From an uncultured Collinsella sp. (lineage in GTDB: Bacteria > Actinomycetota > Coriobacteriia > Coriobacteriales > Coriobacteriaceae): a DNA stretch of 15,117 bases. Positions 1-7,411 of the stretch are shown here, in pieces. The stretch is from the NCBI GenBank assembly GCA_958453935.1, contig CAUDZT010000055.1:1-15117 (forward strand), in the 5' to 3' direction. A model generated the notes under the pieces. The model worked only from the letters and a program-made list of their open reading frames with translations, did not search any database and was not told the DNA's origin. The position numbers were made by a program, and so were the translations under genes. Numbering within the stretch: position 1 is the first letter of the stretch; every line of letters begins with the position of its first letter.

Positions 1-2552
1 GTCGTCTTCTTGGCGGCAGTGGCTTTCTTAGCCGTCGTCTTCTTGGCCGCGGTCGTCTTCTTTGTCGTGCTCGCCTTGGTCGCAGTCTTGCGGCCGCGGG
101 CGGGCTTCTTCTCCTTGGTCGGGCAGTCCATGTTGACGCAGATACGCCATGGACCGCGCGCCGTGTTGACCACCACGATGGGGGCGCCGCACTCGGGACA
201 GGTCTCGCCCGTCGCCTCGAGCTTGCCACGCGCCGGCAGCGGATAGCTCACGCCGCAGTCATCGTAGTTGGTGCAGCGGATAAAGCGCTTGCCGCTCTTC
301 TCGCTCTTGTGTGCAATTAGGTCGCCATGGCGTCCGGCCTCGGCACACACCTTGCACTCGCCCACCTTAAGATCGGGCTCGTAGTTGGTGGGGCACGTGG
401 GGTTCACGCAAATCTCGAAGGCCTTCTGGCGGAACGGCTGGCACTTAATGCGCGGCGCGCCGCACTCGGGGCACACGGCGGCCTCGCCCTCGAGCGGGCT
501 CACCTTGACGCCGCTCGGCACCGGATAGGTCACGTCGCAGTCGGGCCAGCCCATGCAGCCAATGAAGCTGCCGCGGGTCTTGGCGCTCGTCTTCATAACC
601 AGATCCTTGCCGCACTTGGGGCAGGCGCCCACACGCGCATCGGCCGTGACGGCGTCGCTGATGGCGTCGCCCAGCTCCTGCGTATGCTTGAGCAGCTCGT
701 CGAGCACGCCGGCCAGCAGCGCGCGCGAGTGCGTCACGACATGCTCTTCGGTGTCCTCGCCGCGCTCCACACGGGTCATGTCGCCGTCGAGCTCGCTGGT
801 CATATCGGGGCTCGTGATGCGCGGGGCAAACTGCGTCAGCGCGTCGATGATGGCGATTCCCAGCTGGCTGGGCTCAACGGGATCATTTTTGAGATAGCGC
901 ACGGCATACAGGCGCTCGATGATGCTCGCGCGCGTGGACTTGGTGCCCAGGCCGCGCTTCTCCATCTCCTGCACGAGCTTGCCCTGGCTGTAGCGCGCGG
1001 GCGGCTCGGTCTGCTTGGCCTCGAGCTTAATGTCGAACACGTCGACCGTGTCGCCCTGCTCCAGCGGCGGCATCTGCTCGTCGCGCTTGAGTCCATACGG
1101 GTACGCCTCGCGGAAACCCGGGGTCACGAGCACATCGCCCGAAGCCACGAACGGCTCGCCGTTCACATCAAGCTCGAGCTTGGTGTTCTCGATGGTCGCG
1201 GGCCCCATGAGCGTTGCCAGGAAGCGGCGGGCGATGAGGTCGTAGAGCTTGCGCTGGCCGCCGTCGAGCGTGGACGGATCGCCCTCGCCCGTGGGATAGA
1301 TAGGCGGGTGGTCGGTAGTCTCGACCTTGCCGCGCGTGGGCTTCATGGGACCGGCGAGCACCTTTTTGCACACGGGCGCCAGCGCCGGGTTGATCTTTGC
1401 AAGGTCGCTCACCACGGCGCCCAGATCGAGCGTCGCAGGGTACACGGTATTGTCGACACGCGGGTAGCTGATGAGACCGGCCATGTAGAGGGACTCGGCG
1501 ATGCGCATCGTACGCGCAGGCGAGATGCCCTCGGCCGCGGCGGCAGCCTGCAGCGAGGTCGTCGCGAACGGCGTGGGCGGCTGCTGCTTACGCGAACGCT
1601 TGGTCACCGCGGCAACGGTCGCCGTCTTGGCGCCGTCGACGTGACCATACGCCGTCTCGGCAGCATCTTTGTCAGTAAAACGCGCTGTCTTGTGCGCGAT
1701 CTTAAAGCGATCGTCCTCGGCAGCGCCCTGCGCGGCACCCATGCCGCGAATCTGCCAATAGTCCTCGGGCACAAACGCCATGCGCTCGCGCTCGCGCTCG
1801 ACCACCAGGGCAAGCGTCGGTGTCTGCACGCGGCCGGCGGAGCGCACGTTGCCAAAGCCGCCAAACTTAGCAAGCGTCAGATAGCGCGTGAGCACCGCAC
1901 CCCAGATAAGGTCGATGTGCTGACGGCTCTCGCCGGCGTCGGCCAGGTTCTGGTCGAGCGAGACGAGATTATCGAAGGCGTGCGTGATCTCGGCCTTGGT
2001 AAACGAAGAGTACTGGGCGCGGGCGACCGGCAAGTCGGGCGCAACCTCACGCACCTTGTTGAGGGCGTCCGAACCGATCAGCTCGCCCTCGCGATCGAAG
2101 TCCGTGGCGATGATGACGCTGTCGGACTTTTTAGCGAGGTTCTTGAGCGAACGAATGAGCTCCTTCTCGGCCGGTAGCTTAATGACGGGCGCCCAGGTGA
2201 GGTAAGGCAGGCTCTCGAGCTTCCAGCCCTTGATGGAAATGCCATCGGCAAGGAACGGCTTGCGCTTGGTGTCGTACGGCGGGCGGGCCAGGCCATCGGG
2301 CATATCGGCCGGCAGCATCTCGCCGTCCTCGGTCACCGAATACCAACCCAGCTTTTTATCGAACAGCACGCTGTCGCAAAAATCGGGCGCCAGGATGTGA
2401 CCGGCAAGGCCAATGGTCACGCACTCCTCGCCCTTCCACTCAAAACGGTAGATGGCGGTGTTGTACACCTTGTCCTTTTTGGGTTTGCCCGTGGACAGAC
2501 GCTCGGCAATTTGACGCGCGGCGTCGTTTTTCTCAGCGATGATGAGCTTCAA
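1..2552 (-). CDS. topA: DNA topoisomerase I (type IA), 3' end cut by window
   Basis: Relaxes negatively supercoiled DNA by cutting one strand through a tyrosine. About 850 residues are visible; the C-terminus runs off the window. The TOPRIM domain opens the protein (KLIIAEKNDAARQIAERLS) and has the metal motif TDFDREGE with Asp at about 151 and 153. The active-site motif GLISYPRVDNT puts the catalytic Tyr near residue 363. Residues about 644-812 hold four CxxC...C zinc ribbons (CPKCG, CPECG, CKVC, CPECG). From about 812 comes a low-complexity tail of Lys, Ala and Thr (TKKTTAAKKTTAKKATAAKK). The start is TTG: an in-frame TAG lies at 2562-2564, TTG is the only initiator codon before the conserved KLIIAEKN, and GGAG sits 6 bases ahead. 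The N-terminus resembles the archaeal-type topA subfamily more than the usual bacterial KLVIVESPAKAKT start. It is last in a probable tatA-tatC-hypA-hypB-topA operon. Confidence 0.93.
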   Translation of the reverse strand, partial: MKLIIAEKNDAARQIAERLSTGKPKKDKVYNTAIYRFEWKGEECVTIGLAGHILAPDFCDSVLFDKKLGWYSVTEDGEMLPADMPDGLARPPYDTKRKPFLADGISIKGWKLESLPYLTWAPVIKLPAEKELIRSLKNLAKKSDSVIIATDFDREGELIGSDALNKVREVAPDLPVARAQYSSFTKAEITHAFDNLVSLDQNLADAGESRQHIDLIWGAVLTRYLTLAKFGGFGNVRSAGRVQTPTLALVVERERERMAFVPEDYWQIRGMGAAQGAAEDDRFKIAHKTARFTDKDAAETAYGHVDGAKTATVAAVTKRSRKQQPPTPFATTSLQAAAAAEGISPARTMRIAESLYMAGLISYPRVDNTVYPATLDLGAVVSDLAKINPALAPVCKKVLAGPMKPTRGKVETTDHPPIYPTGEGDPSTLDGGQRKLYDLIARRFLATLMGPATIENTKLELDVNGEPFVASGDVLVTPGFREAYPYGLKRDEQMPPLEQGDTVDVFDIKLEAKQTEPPARYSQGKLVQEMEKRGLGTKSTRASIIERLYAVRYLKNDPVEPSQLGIAIIDALTQFAPRITSPDMTSELDGDMTRVERGEDTEEHVVTHSRALLAGVLDELLKHTQELGDAISDAVTADARVGACPKCGKDLVMKTSAKTRGSFIGCMGWPDCDVTYPVPSGVKVSPLEGEAAVCPECGAPRIKCQPFRQKAFEICVNPTCPTNYEPDLKVGECKVCAEAGRHGDLIAHKSEKSGKRFIRCTNYDDCGVSYPLPARGKLEATGETCPECGAPIVVVNTARGPWRICVNMDCPTKEKKPARGRKTATKASTTKKTTAAKKTTAKKATAAKKT

Positions 2553-2606
2553 AAGAGGCTCCTATCTCGTATCTCTGCGGCTACGCCCACCCGTATGGCG
2601 GCCGAC

Positions 2607-3290
2607 TTACGCCCTTGCTTGCTCAATCTGCCCGATGAGCCAATCGCACCAGGCATCCATGCCCTCGCCCTTGCGCGCGCTCACGGCAAACCGCGGCGCC
2701 TGCGGATTGAGGTCATCGAGTGTCTTAGTATACCTATCCATGTCAAAATCGAAAGCCGGGGCCACGTCGACCTTGTTGAGCAACTGCGCGCCGGCGTGTT
2801 GGAAGATGCCCGGGTACTTGATGGGCTTGTCGTCGCCCTCGGGCACCGAGAGGATCATGATGGACAGGTTCTCGCCCAGGTCAAAGTCGACTGGGCAGAC
2901 CAGATTGCCAACGTTTTCGATAAAGATGACGTCGATATTCTGAAGGCCCACCGCCTGGTCGAAGGCATCGACAGCCTCCATGATCATGTTGCCCTCAAGG
3001 TGGCACAGGCCGCCCGTGTTGATCTGGATAGCGGGCATACCGGCTTCCTTCATGGTGATGGCGTCGACGTCCGAGGTGATATCGCCCTCGATGACGGCGC
3101 AGCGCAGGCCGGCTTTGTCGCGCAGGCGCTCGTTGGTGCCCAGGATCGTGGTGGTCTTACCCGAGCCGGGGCTCGACAGCACATTGATCACATAGGTGTT
3201 TGTCTCTTTAAATCGCTGACGCAGCTGATCTGCCAGGCGCTCGTTGCGCGACAGGATCGGCGACGCGATATCAATCGTTTTCTCAGCCAT
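2607..3290 (-). CDS. hypB: hydrogenase/urease nickel incorporation GTPase HypB
   Basis: A SIMIBI-class GTPase that works with HypA to deliver nickel to [NiFe] hydrogenase precursor. It has 227 residues. The P-loop is SSPGSGKTT at 39-47, the guanine-specificity motif NKVD is at 172-175, and the G-domain metal site has Cys96-His97 (GGLCHLEGN) and Cys132 (NLVCP). The N-terminal CxxCGC nickel site and His-rich stretch of E. coli HypB are absent, as in shorter HypB proteins such as the one from Helicobacter. The start ATG has AAGGAG 8 bases upstream. It lies 55 bases after hypA and 54 before topA on the same strand. No other hyp genes or hydrogenase subunits are in the window, so the target enzyme must be encoded elsewhere. 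Confidence 0.95.
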   Translation of the reverse strand: MAEKTIDIASPILSRNERLADQLRQRFKETNTYVINVLSSPGSGKTTTILGTNERLRDKAGLRCAVIEGDITSDVDAITMKEAGMPAIQINTGGLCHLEGNMIMEAVDAFDQAVGLQNIDVIFIENVGNLVCPVDFDLGENLSIMILSVPEGDDKPIKYPGIFQHAGAQLLNKVDVAPAFDFDMDRYTKTLDDLNPQAPRFAVSARKGEGMDAWCDWLIGQIEQARA

Positions 3291-3345
3291 ACTTAGCGCT
3301 CCTTACTTTGGCCCCTTTATACCCCATCACTAGATGGCTGGCGGG

Positions 3346-3702
3346 CTAATCGTCGGGGGTTTCGATTTCGATACTGGCGATGTCGAGCTCGCGGCCGTGC
3401 AGCAGGCGCACGTTGGCGCCGCCACACTGGGGGCAGCGACAATGGAAACGGTCGTGCTCAAAGACCTCGCCGCAGTCCAAGCACTCGCTTTGTGGATGGA
3501 CCTCCTCCACGGCAAGCTCGCAGCCCTTCGTGAGCGGGTCCTCGTCGCGAAACGTCTCCCAGGCAAAGTCGAGCGCCTCGCGCACGACCTCGGTCATATC
3601 CCCGATACGCAGCGTTACCAAAACGGCGCGCGAGGCCCCCGCCCCACGCGCCGCGCGAATCACTGTATCGAGTATGCCGTTGACAATGCCAACCTCGTGC
3701 AT
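3346..3702 (-). CDS. hypA: hydrogenase maturation nickel metallochaperone HypA
   Basis: A 118-residue nickel chaperone that hands nickel to the hydrogenase large subunit together with HypB. It starts MHEVGI, so the strictly required nickel ligand His2 is present. The zinc domain has Cys74-x-x-Cys77 and Cys90-x-x-Cys93 (CPQC), with an extra Cys88. The length is typical of the family. The start ATG lies 6 bases past the tatC stop, and its ribosome binding site GAGGAG is inside the last tatC codons, which predicts translational coupling. The C-terminus (IEIETPDD) is acidic. Confidence 0.94.
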   Translation of the reverse strand: MHEVGIVNGILDTVIRAARGAGASRAVLVTLRIGDMTEVVREALDFAWETFRDEDPLTKGCELAVEEVHPQSECLDCGEVFEHDRFHCRCPQCGGANVRLLHGRELDIASIEIETPDD

Positions 3703-3708
3703 ACCGAT

Positions 3709-4500
3709 TTACTCCTCGTCGTCCTCGTCGTCCGAGAACAGGTCCAGACGGCTCACAAACAAGCCCTCCTTGCCCTCGCGCGCGGTAATGACCACACGGG
3801 CGATGGCGAGCGAAATCTCGTAGAGCGAGAGCAGGGCGCCATACATGAGACCCAGCGTAACGGGCGAGCCGTCGGGCGTGATCACAGCCGAACCCACGAG
3901 CAGGCCTACGTACACGTAGCGCCAGGCGCTACGGAAGGCCGCGTAGGACACGATGTGGAAAACAGACAGGTAGAAGATGATGAGCGGCAGCTCAAACGCC
4001 ACACCAAAGCCGATCATAAAGAGCAGCTCCATGTTGACGTAGTTCTCCAGGTCGGGCAGCGCCGTAGCGACGGCCGAGGTCTCGCCGATGAGCCACTCAA
4101 AGCCCGCCGGGATAATGATGAAGTAGCAGAAGATGGCACCCAGGAAGAACAGCACCGTCGAGGCGAGCACCGTGGGCACAACCCATTTGCGCTCGTTGGG
4201 GCGCAGTGCCGGCAGGAAAAATGCCAGGATCTGCCAGATGATCATGGGCGTGCACATGACCACGGCCATCTTGATGGCAAGCGAGAAGCGCAGGCCAAAG
4301 CCGCCGAGCGTGGTGGTGATGTAGAACTTCCCGTCCGGAACAAAGGAGCGGATAGGGTCTTCCAGAATGTCGAGCACCACGGGCGTGGCGAAATATAGCA
4401 CGATAGCGGCGGCAAACACCGACACGACCACGATGGTCAGACGGCGACGGAGCTCTCCCAGGTGATCGAAGAGCGGCATGCGCGCAGGTCCGATAGGCAT
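3709..4500 (-). CDS. tatC: Sec-independent protein translocase TatC
   Basis: The multi-spanning receptor of the twin-arginine translocase, which exports folded proteins and binds the RR signal peptide. It has 263 residues with about six hydrophobic segments. Family landmarks visible are HLGELRRRL near the N-terminus, FLPALRPNERK in the first cytoplasmic loop, and GVAFELP with the conserved Glu in the second. The C-terminus ends in an acidic run (DLFSDDEDDEE). The start ATG shares one base with the tatA stop codon, and GGGAGG lies 9 bases upstream inside tatA. A second Met at residue 8 (MPLFDHLGEL) is an alternative start but has a weaker ribosome binding site. In this unit it is followed by hypA/hypB, which suits a Tat-exported cofactor enzyme as cargo. 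Confidence 0.95.
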   Translation of the reverse strand: MPIGPARMPLFDHLGELRRRLTIVVVSVFAAAIVLYFATPVVLDILEDPIRSFVPDGKFYITTTLGGFGLRFSLAIKMAVVMCTPMIIWQILAFFLPALRPNERKWVVPTVLASTVLFFLGAIFCYFIIIPAGFEWLIGETSAVATALPDLENYVNMELLFMIGFGVAFELPLIIFYLSVFHIVSYAAFRSAWRYVYVGLLVGSAVITPDGSPVTLGLMYGALLSLYEISLAIARVVITAREGKEGLFVSRLDLFSDDEDDEE

Positions 4501-5072
4501 TACTCATCGCCTCCCTTCGAGGCGTCGGCGGCAGCAGCCTCGGCATCGTCCTCGACCTCGAGCTCGCGAGCGAGCTGGTCGACGACGGCCTTGCGCTTGC
4601 GGGGACGACGGGCGTAGAGGTCAGCCGTCGTGGGCTCTGCCGGCTCGGGCTCGGGCTCTGCAGCAGGCTCGGGCTCGACGGCAGCAGCAGGCTCTGTACC
4701 CTCGGCCTCATCAACAGCGCCTTCGCCCTCAGCAGCACCCTCGCTTGCGGCCTTCTCGGCAGCAAGACGGGCGCGACGCTCGGCAAAGGTCTCCTTCTTG
4801 GCGGGCGCTGCCGTCTCGGCGGCATCCTCGTCCGCATCGGAATCGTCGTCGGTCGCAGCAGTCTTCTTGGGCTTGACCGGGGCCGACGCGGCCTCGCTCA
4901 CTGGATCGATAATCTCGGACTGAACAACGGCCGTCATCTTTTCCTGCGTCTCGCGGAACTGACGGATAGCACGGCCGATCGTGCGGCCCATCTGCGGGAG
5001 CTTATCCGGGCCAAACAGCAAAAAGCCGAAGACCACGATGATCGCGAGCTCACCCTCTCCAATACCAAACAC
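4500..5072 (-). CDS. tatA: Tat translocase TatA/TatB-family subunit with long acidic tail
   Basis: A pore-forming or accessory subunit of the twin-arginine translocase, 190 residues from the chosen GTG start (5070-5072), which has GGAGG 5 bases upstream. The upstream ATG at 5117 would add 15 residues (MARCGLDSHRALEVC) that do not resemble the family. The family core begins at once: a short membrane helix (about residues 7-20), the FGP hinge in LLFGPDKLP, and an amphipathic helix (QMGRTIGRAIRQFRE). The rest is a disordered-looking tail rich in Ala, Glu, Pro and Asp (AAEPEPEPAEP), ending in a basic then acidic stretch. It is longer than typical TatA (60-90 residues). Glu near position 8 and the long tail are TatB-like, while LLFGPDKLPxxGR is shared by both, so TatA versus TatB is not settled. 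Confidence 0.9.
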   Translation of the reverse strand: MFGIGEGELAIIVVFGFLLFGPDKLPQMGRTIGRAIRQFRETQEKMTAVVQSEIIDPVSEAASAPVKPKKTAATDDDSDADEDAAETAAPAKKETFAERRARLAAEKAASEGAAEGEGAVDEAEGTEPAAAVEPEPAAEPEPEPAEPTTADLYARRPRKRKAVVDQLARELEVEDDAEAAAADASKGGDE

Positions 5073-5147
5073 ACATACCTCCAAGGCTCGATGTGAGTCG
5101 AGCCCGCACCGCGCCATTCGGCCGGAACTCGTCTATTCATTCGGTCA

Positions 5148-5176
5148 AGTATAGCGCCCGGACGCCAAAACGTCCG
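5148..5176 (-). promoter_or_regulatory. candidate tatA operon promoter overlapping an inverted repeat
   Basis: On the minus strand a TATACT -10 hexamer lies at 5148-5153. The hexamer 17 bases upstream (5171-5176) is CGGACG, which matches TTGACA only at its central GAC. That same hexamer is one arm of a perfect 6-base inverted repeat, CGGACG/CGTCCG (5159-5164 and 5171-5176, 6-base spacer), so a regulator could bind over the -35 region. The start codon is 75 bases downstream. Inferred from position and sequence only. Confidence 0.35.
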
Positions 5177-5225
5177 AGCGCATCACAAACATATGCCAAA
5201 CGGCACGCCCTTTTGGGGGCAAAGA

Positions 5226-5540
5226 TTATGCAGCGGTGATCGAAATCTCCTGGTCGACGCCCAACAGCTGAACCACGCGCATCACCGGGGGCTGCACGTT
5301 GACGCAGCTAAAGCGCTTACCATGGTCGACCGCGTGGTGCGCGGCGCCCACGAGCACGCCAATGCCCGTCGAATCGATGTAGCTCACCTGGGCAAAATCG
5401 AGCTCAACGGCCTCAGTGGGCTGCTCGAGCGCCAGGTCGATGGCATTGCGCAGGCTATCGGCGTTAGAGATATCAATCTCGCCGGTGACCTTAATGGTGT
5501 AGAGCTCTGGCGTGGGGTTGGTGGAAATACCCAAATCCAT
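5226..5540 (-). CDS. STAS-domain anti-anti-sigma factor family protein
   Basis: A single-domain STAS protein of 104 residues, the size of SpoIIAA/RsbV. Such proteins bind an anti-sigma kinase when dephosphorylated and so free a sigma factor. The phosphorylation-site motif YIDSTGIGVLVGA is intact, with the likely target Ser57 and Asp56 before it. Strand and helix spacing follow the family throughout. AAAGGAG lies 7 bases before the ATG. It is 51 bases downstream of the aminotransferase gene on the same strand, so both probably share a transcript. No RsbW/SpoIIAB kinase, PP2C phosphatase or sigma factor lies in the window, so its partner is unknown. A non-sigma role is possible. Confidence 0.88.
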   Translation of the reverse strand: MDLGISTNPTPELYTIKVTGEIDISNADSLRNAIDLALEQPTEAVELDFAQVSYIDSTGIGVLVGAAHHAVDHGKRFSCVNVQPPVMRVVQLLGVDQEISITAA

Positions 5541-5591
5541 GTATACGCTCCTTTACGTATCGAGAGTGCGGATAGTACGGGAAGCCGCGCG

Positions 5592-6896
5592 TTAGGCGCG
5601 CTCGGCACGCGCAAGCTCGGCAGCGACAAGCTTAACGGCCAGCACCAGCACATCGAGCGCGGCCTCCAGGTCCTCGACCGTGGGATAGCTCGGCGCGATG
5701 CGGATGTTGGTGTCGCGCGGGTCCTTGCCATAGGGCCAGGTAGCACCGGCCGGCGTGAGCTTAACGCCCAAGTCGGCGCAGAGCGCGGCGACCTTCTGGG
5801 CCGAGCCCTCGGGGCCATCGAAGCTCACAAAGTAGCCGCCGCGGGGATGCGTCCAGGTGGCACAGCCCGTGTCGCCCAAGCCCTCGGTGAGCTTGCGCTC
5901 GACGGCCTCAAAGCGCGGACGCAGGAACTCGGCATGCTTTTTCATGTGCTCCTTGACCGCCTCGATGGTGGGAAGGAAGCGCACGTGACGCAGCTGGTTG
6001 AGCTTGTCGGCGCTGATGAGGCCGGCCTTCAGGCACTTGGAGAACTCGGCGATGACCGCGGGGCTCGCACCGATAAAGCCGATGCCGGCGCCCGGGAAGG
6101 TGATCTTTGACGTCGAGGCGAATGCCACCACGCGATCCTCGGTGCCCGCCGCGCGAGCGAGGTCAAAGATGTTGGCGAGCTCGTCGGTCTCGTCGTACAG
6201 GTCGTGCACGCAGTAGGCGTTGTCCCAGAAGATGCGGAAATCGGGCGCGGCCGTGGGCATCTCGACCAGGCGGCGCACAGTGTCCTCGCTAAAGGTGATG
6301 CCCGTGGGGTTGGAATACTTGGGCACGCACCAGATACCCTTGATGGAATCGTCGGCGGCAACCAGGCGCTCGATCTCGTCCATGTCGGGGCCGTTGTCGG
6401 TCATCGCGACGGGGACGTTCTCGATGCCCAAGTCGGCGGTGATGCCAAAGTGGCGATCGTAGCCGGGAACAGGGCATAGGAACTTGACCTTCTTGCCGTC
6501 GTGCGCGGCCTCGTAGGCGTCCCAGGGCTCGCTGCCGCACGAGCCACAGCGCCAGAACATGCCGGCAATGTCATGCTCGATCAAAAGGCTCGACGAACCC
6601 AGCACGAGCGTCTGCTCGGCGGGGCAGCCCAGGAACTCCCCCGCTAGCTTGCGTGCCGAGGGAATGCCCTCGAAGCAACCGTAGTTGGAGCAGTCGACAT
6701 TGCCGTCGTGCAGATCGGCATCGGCATTGAGGATATCGAGCATGGGGCGAGAAATGTCCACCTGGGAGGGCGACGGCTTGCCGCGGGCCATATCGAGCGC
6801 CAGGCCCTTGGCCTTGACCTCGGCGACCTCGGTTTTGAGCGCCTCGATGGCGGCATCGAGTTCGGTGGTTTCCATCTTCTGGTAGATCGTCTGCAT
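5592..6896 (-). CDS. PLP-dependent aspartate aminotransferase (subgroup Ic type)
   Basis: A fold-type I aminotransferase of 434 residues, predicted to interconvert aspartate and 2-oxoglutarate with oxaloacetate and glutamate in the cytoplasm. Residues seen are NPTG at 196-199, DNAY at 225-228 (Asp225 would contact the PLP ring nitrogen), the Schiff-base Lys264 in STSKITFPGAG, and Arg399 in NIRIAPS for the substrate carboxylate. The long N-terminal helix and the ARGKPSPSQ motif fit the Ic subgroup often annotated as aminotransferase class I/II or alanine-glyoxylate type (Aminotran_MocR-like), so substrate preference is inferred. ATG at 6896 is preferred because AAAGG lies 8 bases upstream; Met8 is a possible alternative. 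It heads a probable two-gene unit with the STAS gene. Confidence 0.92.
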   Translation of the reverse strand: MQTIYQKMETTELDAAIEALKTEVAEVKAKGLALDMARGKPSPSQVDISRPMLDILNADADLHDGNVDCSNYGCFEGIPSARKLAGEFLGCPAEQTLVLGSSSLLIEHDIAGMFWRCGSCGSEPWDAYEAAHDGKKVKFLCPVPGYDRHFGITADLGIENVPVAMTDNGPDMDEIERLVAADDSIKGIWCVPKYSNPTGITFSEDTVRRLVEMPTAAPDFRIFWDNAYCVHDLYDETDELANIFDLARAAGTEDRVVAFASTSKITFPGAGIGFIGASPAVIAEFSKCLKAGLISADKLNQLRHVRFLPTIEAVKEHMKKHAEFLRPRFEAVERKLTEGLGDTGCATWTHPRGGYFVSFDGPEGSAQKVAALCADLGVKLTPAGATWPYGKDPRDTNIRIAPSYPTVEDLEAALDVLVLAVKLVAAELARAERA

Positions 6897-6937
6897 GGGT
6901 GCGACCTTTCGCGAAGCGGTACGTTGCAGTTCGTCTA

Positions 6938-6966
6938 AGTATAGACCGCCACCGCCGCAACGTTAT
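6938..6966 (-). promoter_or_regulatory. candidate promoter of the aminotransferase-STAS unit
   Basis: A TATACT -10 hexamer on the minus strand (6938-6943) sits in CTATACTT, the same eight bases found upstream of tatA. The hexamer 17 bases upstream (6961-6966) is ATAACG, a weak -35. The start codon is 41 bases downstream. The 149-base intergenic region is shared with the divergent small gene at 7046. Confidence 0.33.
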
Positions 6967-7045
6967 GAAGCCGTGATAGATTAAGTTCATCGCAATGAAT
7001 TACGAATCGCCGCGCATGCCGGCGTGGGGCGCCCAAGGAGGCACT

Positions 7046-7300
7046 ATGGAGTACGGATCGTTTCAGGCCGAGGAATTCGGCGACCTGCAGCGCCTGGTCG
7101 ACGGACTGTTTTACGACCGCCACGCCATCGACCGCCTGGATCTGATCGTACAGGCCGAAATCTTGGACCTGGCGCCCGATCTCATGGAAATCGTCAACCT
7201 GCTACCGCCCGGCTATTACGACCGCCAGTCACTTTGCGACCAGCTCAACTCCGCCTTGGCCGCCCACGGGTGGGGCGCCGTCTACGGAACGGTGGAATAA
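7046..7300 (+). CDS. small acidic protein of unknown function
   Basis: 84 residues, starting at the ATG preceded by AAGGAGG (4-base spacing). A longer in-frame version from 6995 adds 17 residues but has no good ribosome binding site. The protein is acidic and predicted largely helical, with no signal peptide and no membrane segment. The C-terminal half (EIVNLLPPGYYDRQSLCDQLNSAL, described here in two parts as EIVNLLPPGYYDRQ and SLCDQLNSAL) is loosely like the LP..Y.s..dl..AL pattern of DUF2795-type small proteins. That resemblance is weak and only a lead. It is isolated: divergent from the aminotransferase and followed at once by a repeat element and a terminator. Function unknown. Confidence 0.72.
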   Translation: MEYGSFQAEEFGDLQRLVDGLFYDRHAIDRLDLIVQAEILDLAPDLMEIVNLLPPGYYDRQSLCDQLNSALAAHGWGAVYGTVE

Positions 7301-7302
7301 AC

Positions 7303-7357
7303 CTAGTCATTGGGGACAGACTTAAATGACTAGTCAACCATATGACCCCAATGACTA
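7303..7357 (+). repeat. element A: hairpin with GGGGACAG core
   Basis: Arm CTAGTCATT (7303-7311), core GGGGACAG (7312-7319), ACTTA, then the exact reverse complement of the arm, AATGACTAG (7325-7333). The right end (7346-7357, CCCCAATGACTA) is a perfect 12-base inverted copy of 7304-7315, so the element also folds end to end. TGACTAGTCA at 7327-7336 is itself a palindrome. It starts 3 bases after the stop codon of the 84-residue gene and abuts the terminator. It shares its layout with the elements at 10077-10127 and 11137-11177. Confidence 0.7.
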
Positions 7358-7394
7358 AAACGCCGCCTGTGATGGTGTTCACAGGCGGCGTTTT
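7357..7394. terminator. bidirectional intrinsic terminator
   Basis: A perfect 16-base-pair stem, AAAACGCCGCCTGTGA (7357-7372) with TCACAGGCGGCGTTTT (7379-7394), closing a 6-base loop. A tracts on one side and T tracts on the other let it stop transcription of the small plus-strand gene and of convergent nhaA, whose stop codon is 18 bases away. Confidence 0.92.
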
Positions 7395-7411
7395 CAAACT
7401 TGTATGTGCCC

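Noticed and set aside
181..210. GGGACAGG inside topA as a fourth hairpin element
   Set aside because: It lies in a zinc-ribbon coding segment and has no flanking inverted arms.
327..2177. 616-codon open frame on the plus strand
   Set aside because: It is antisense to topA, whose frame carries complete type IA topoisomerase motifs. Long antisense frames are expected in GC-rich genes; this one has no ribosome binding site and a His/Arg/Leu-rich product.
2397..3296. 299-codon open frame on the plus strand
   Set aside because: Antisense to hypB and the start of topA, which have clear motifs; nothing recognisable in the product.
7303..7394. CRISPR repeat or integron attachment site
   Set aside because: There is no regular repeat-spacer array and no integrase or cas gene; the palindromes are better described as a repeat element next to a terminator.
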